From Parus major (lineage: Eukaryota > Chordata > Aves > Passeriformes > Paridae), in assembly GCF_001522545.3 (NCBI RefSeq), contig NC_031769.1, positions 26,248,100 through 26,312,099 on the forward strand: a stretch of DNA of 64,000 nt, in the 5' to 3' direction. The stretch's first letter is position 1. The number at the start of each line of letters is the position of its first letter. This document shows, piece by piece, positions 63,305 through 64,000 of this stretch. Both the position numbers and the translations under genes were made by a program. The notes under the pieces were generated by a model that searched no databases, was not told the origin of the DNA, and worked only from the letters and a program-made list of their open reading frames with translations.

Positions 63305-64000
63305 AACATTTGCACAGGTAATGTGATGCATATTAAACACTCCTTTAGCACTTATTTATCAAACCTATGTTACAAACAATCTGATAAAATACATTTCCTC
63401 AGCAGCATATCAATATTAACATGCCTCTTTCAGACTTTCTTCCTATTCTTCTGACTATATTTCAGCAGACAACTTGTGTTTTAAAGCATGACAAGACAAA
63501 GTTCCAGACTTTCTATTGAAAAAGCACTAGATTTGTTGCAGAGTCCCTGTGTACAGTTCATACTCAAAAACTCCCATGTATCCAGAAAGCATGTCCCATG
63601 GAACTGATGAGCCATGTGAAGGGGCCATTTGTCCTGGATTTTCGGACACCAAATAGCCTAGTCAAACCCATAAATTTTGATTTTAAGTACTTTAGGGCAA
63701 AAATCTGTCATTTTAATTTGTTGAGAAACCACCATTCTTTCCTAAGGCAAGGTGTGAATAATACATGACAACTTAAAAAGGAGCTGTTTGCTACTGTTAC
63801 TGCTCCTGCAAAACCTCTAGATTCTCAGACAAATGACCGAAGAATCCTTAATGCACTCAGGCTATATTTTTAGGTGCAAGAAGAGGATATATACTTTAAA
63901 ATCTGAACTTAGTACAAGCTACATATTCAGTGTTACCAACTGAAAATTCAGTCTCAGTGTATTTGCTACTCTATTTAAAGTTATGGCTTGTTTGGGCAAA
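63305..64000. other. Unique noncoding DNA to window end
   Basis: No gene or repeat recognised. Short open frames only. Confidence 0.55.

Noticed and set aside
1..64000. CRISPR array, operon, prophage or bacterial gene cluster
   Set aside because: No regularly spaced repeats, no dense ORFs and no Shine-Dalgarno pattern. CR1 and avian LTRs show this is bird nuclear DNA.

Overview
This window reads as avian nuclear DNA, probably from a passerine songbird. Two things support that. CR1 (Chicken Repeat 1) LINE fragments recur throughout. Several solo LTRs closely resemble, from memory, endogenous retrovirus LTR families common in songbird genomes (TguLTR5-like ERVL and TguERV types). The DNA is AT-rich, gene-poor and has no operon-like organisation. 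I found no protein-coding gene, rRNA, tRNA or CRISPR array that I can defend. Open frames are all short (under 200 codons), lack recognisable cellular domains, and the longest lie inside GC-rich LTR sequence. The window is best read as intergenic or deep-intronic.

Layout. 1-11990 is unique AT-rich sequence with simple repeats, chiefly a compound (AT)n(GT)n tract at 5616-5774 with an inverted repeat beside it, and a perfect 15-bp hairpin at 4247-4285. 11991-21706 is a repeat cluster: a plus-strand ERVL-type solo LTR (11991-12418), a second LTR family (13442-14512), a minus-strand CR1 3' end (14596-15190), an inverted copy of the first LTR family (17416-18016), a plus-strand CR1 ORF2 split by a 1.3-kb solo LTR (18620-20905), and a CR1 3' tail (21640-21706). 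21707-36799 is again mostly unique. 36800-38722 holds two fragments of an older minus-strand CR1 reverse transcriptase on either side of about 1 kb of unidentified DNA. A roughly 102-bp segment occurs twice, at 38954-39056 and 40834-40935. A compact LTR lies at 43408-43672, with a 33-bp duplication around a single N that looks like an assembly artefact. 43673-64000 is mostly unique, with CR1 3' ends (51160-51358, 62891-63304), a third copy of the first LTR family (57916-58473), a striking 26-bp-arm hairpin (53359-53414), and a weak minus-strand exon candidate (53671-53882).

No novel multigene system is visible. The most informative points are the nested insertion with a near-intact target-site duplication, the assembly artefact, the unexplained hairpin, the duplicated segment, and the unidentified DNA inside the old CR1. 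Repeat family names are from memory of consensus sequences and were not searched. Boundaries are generally good to about 5-30 bp.
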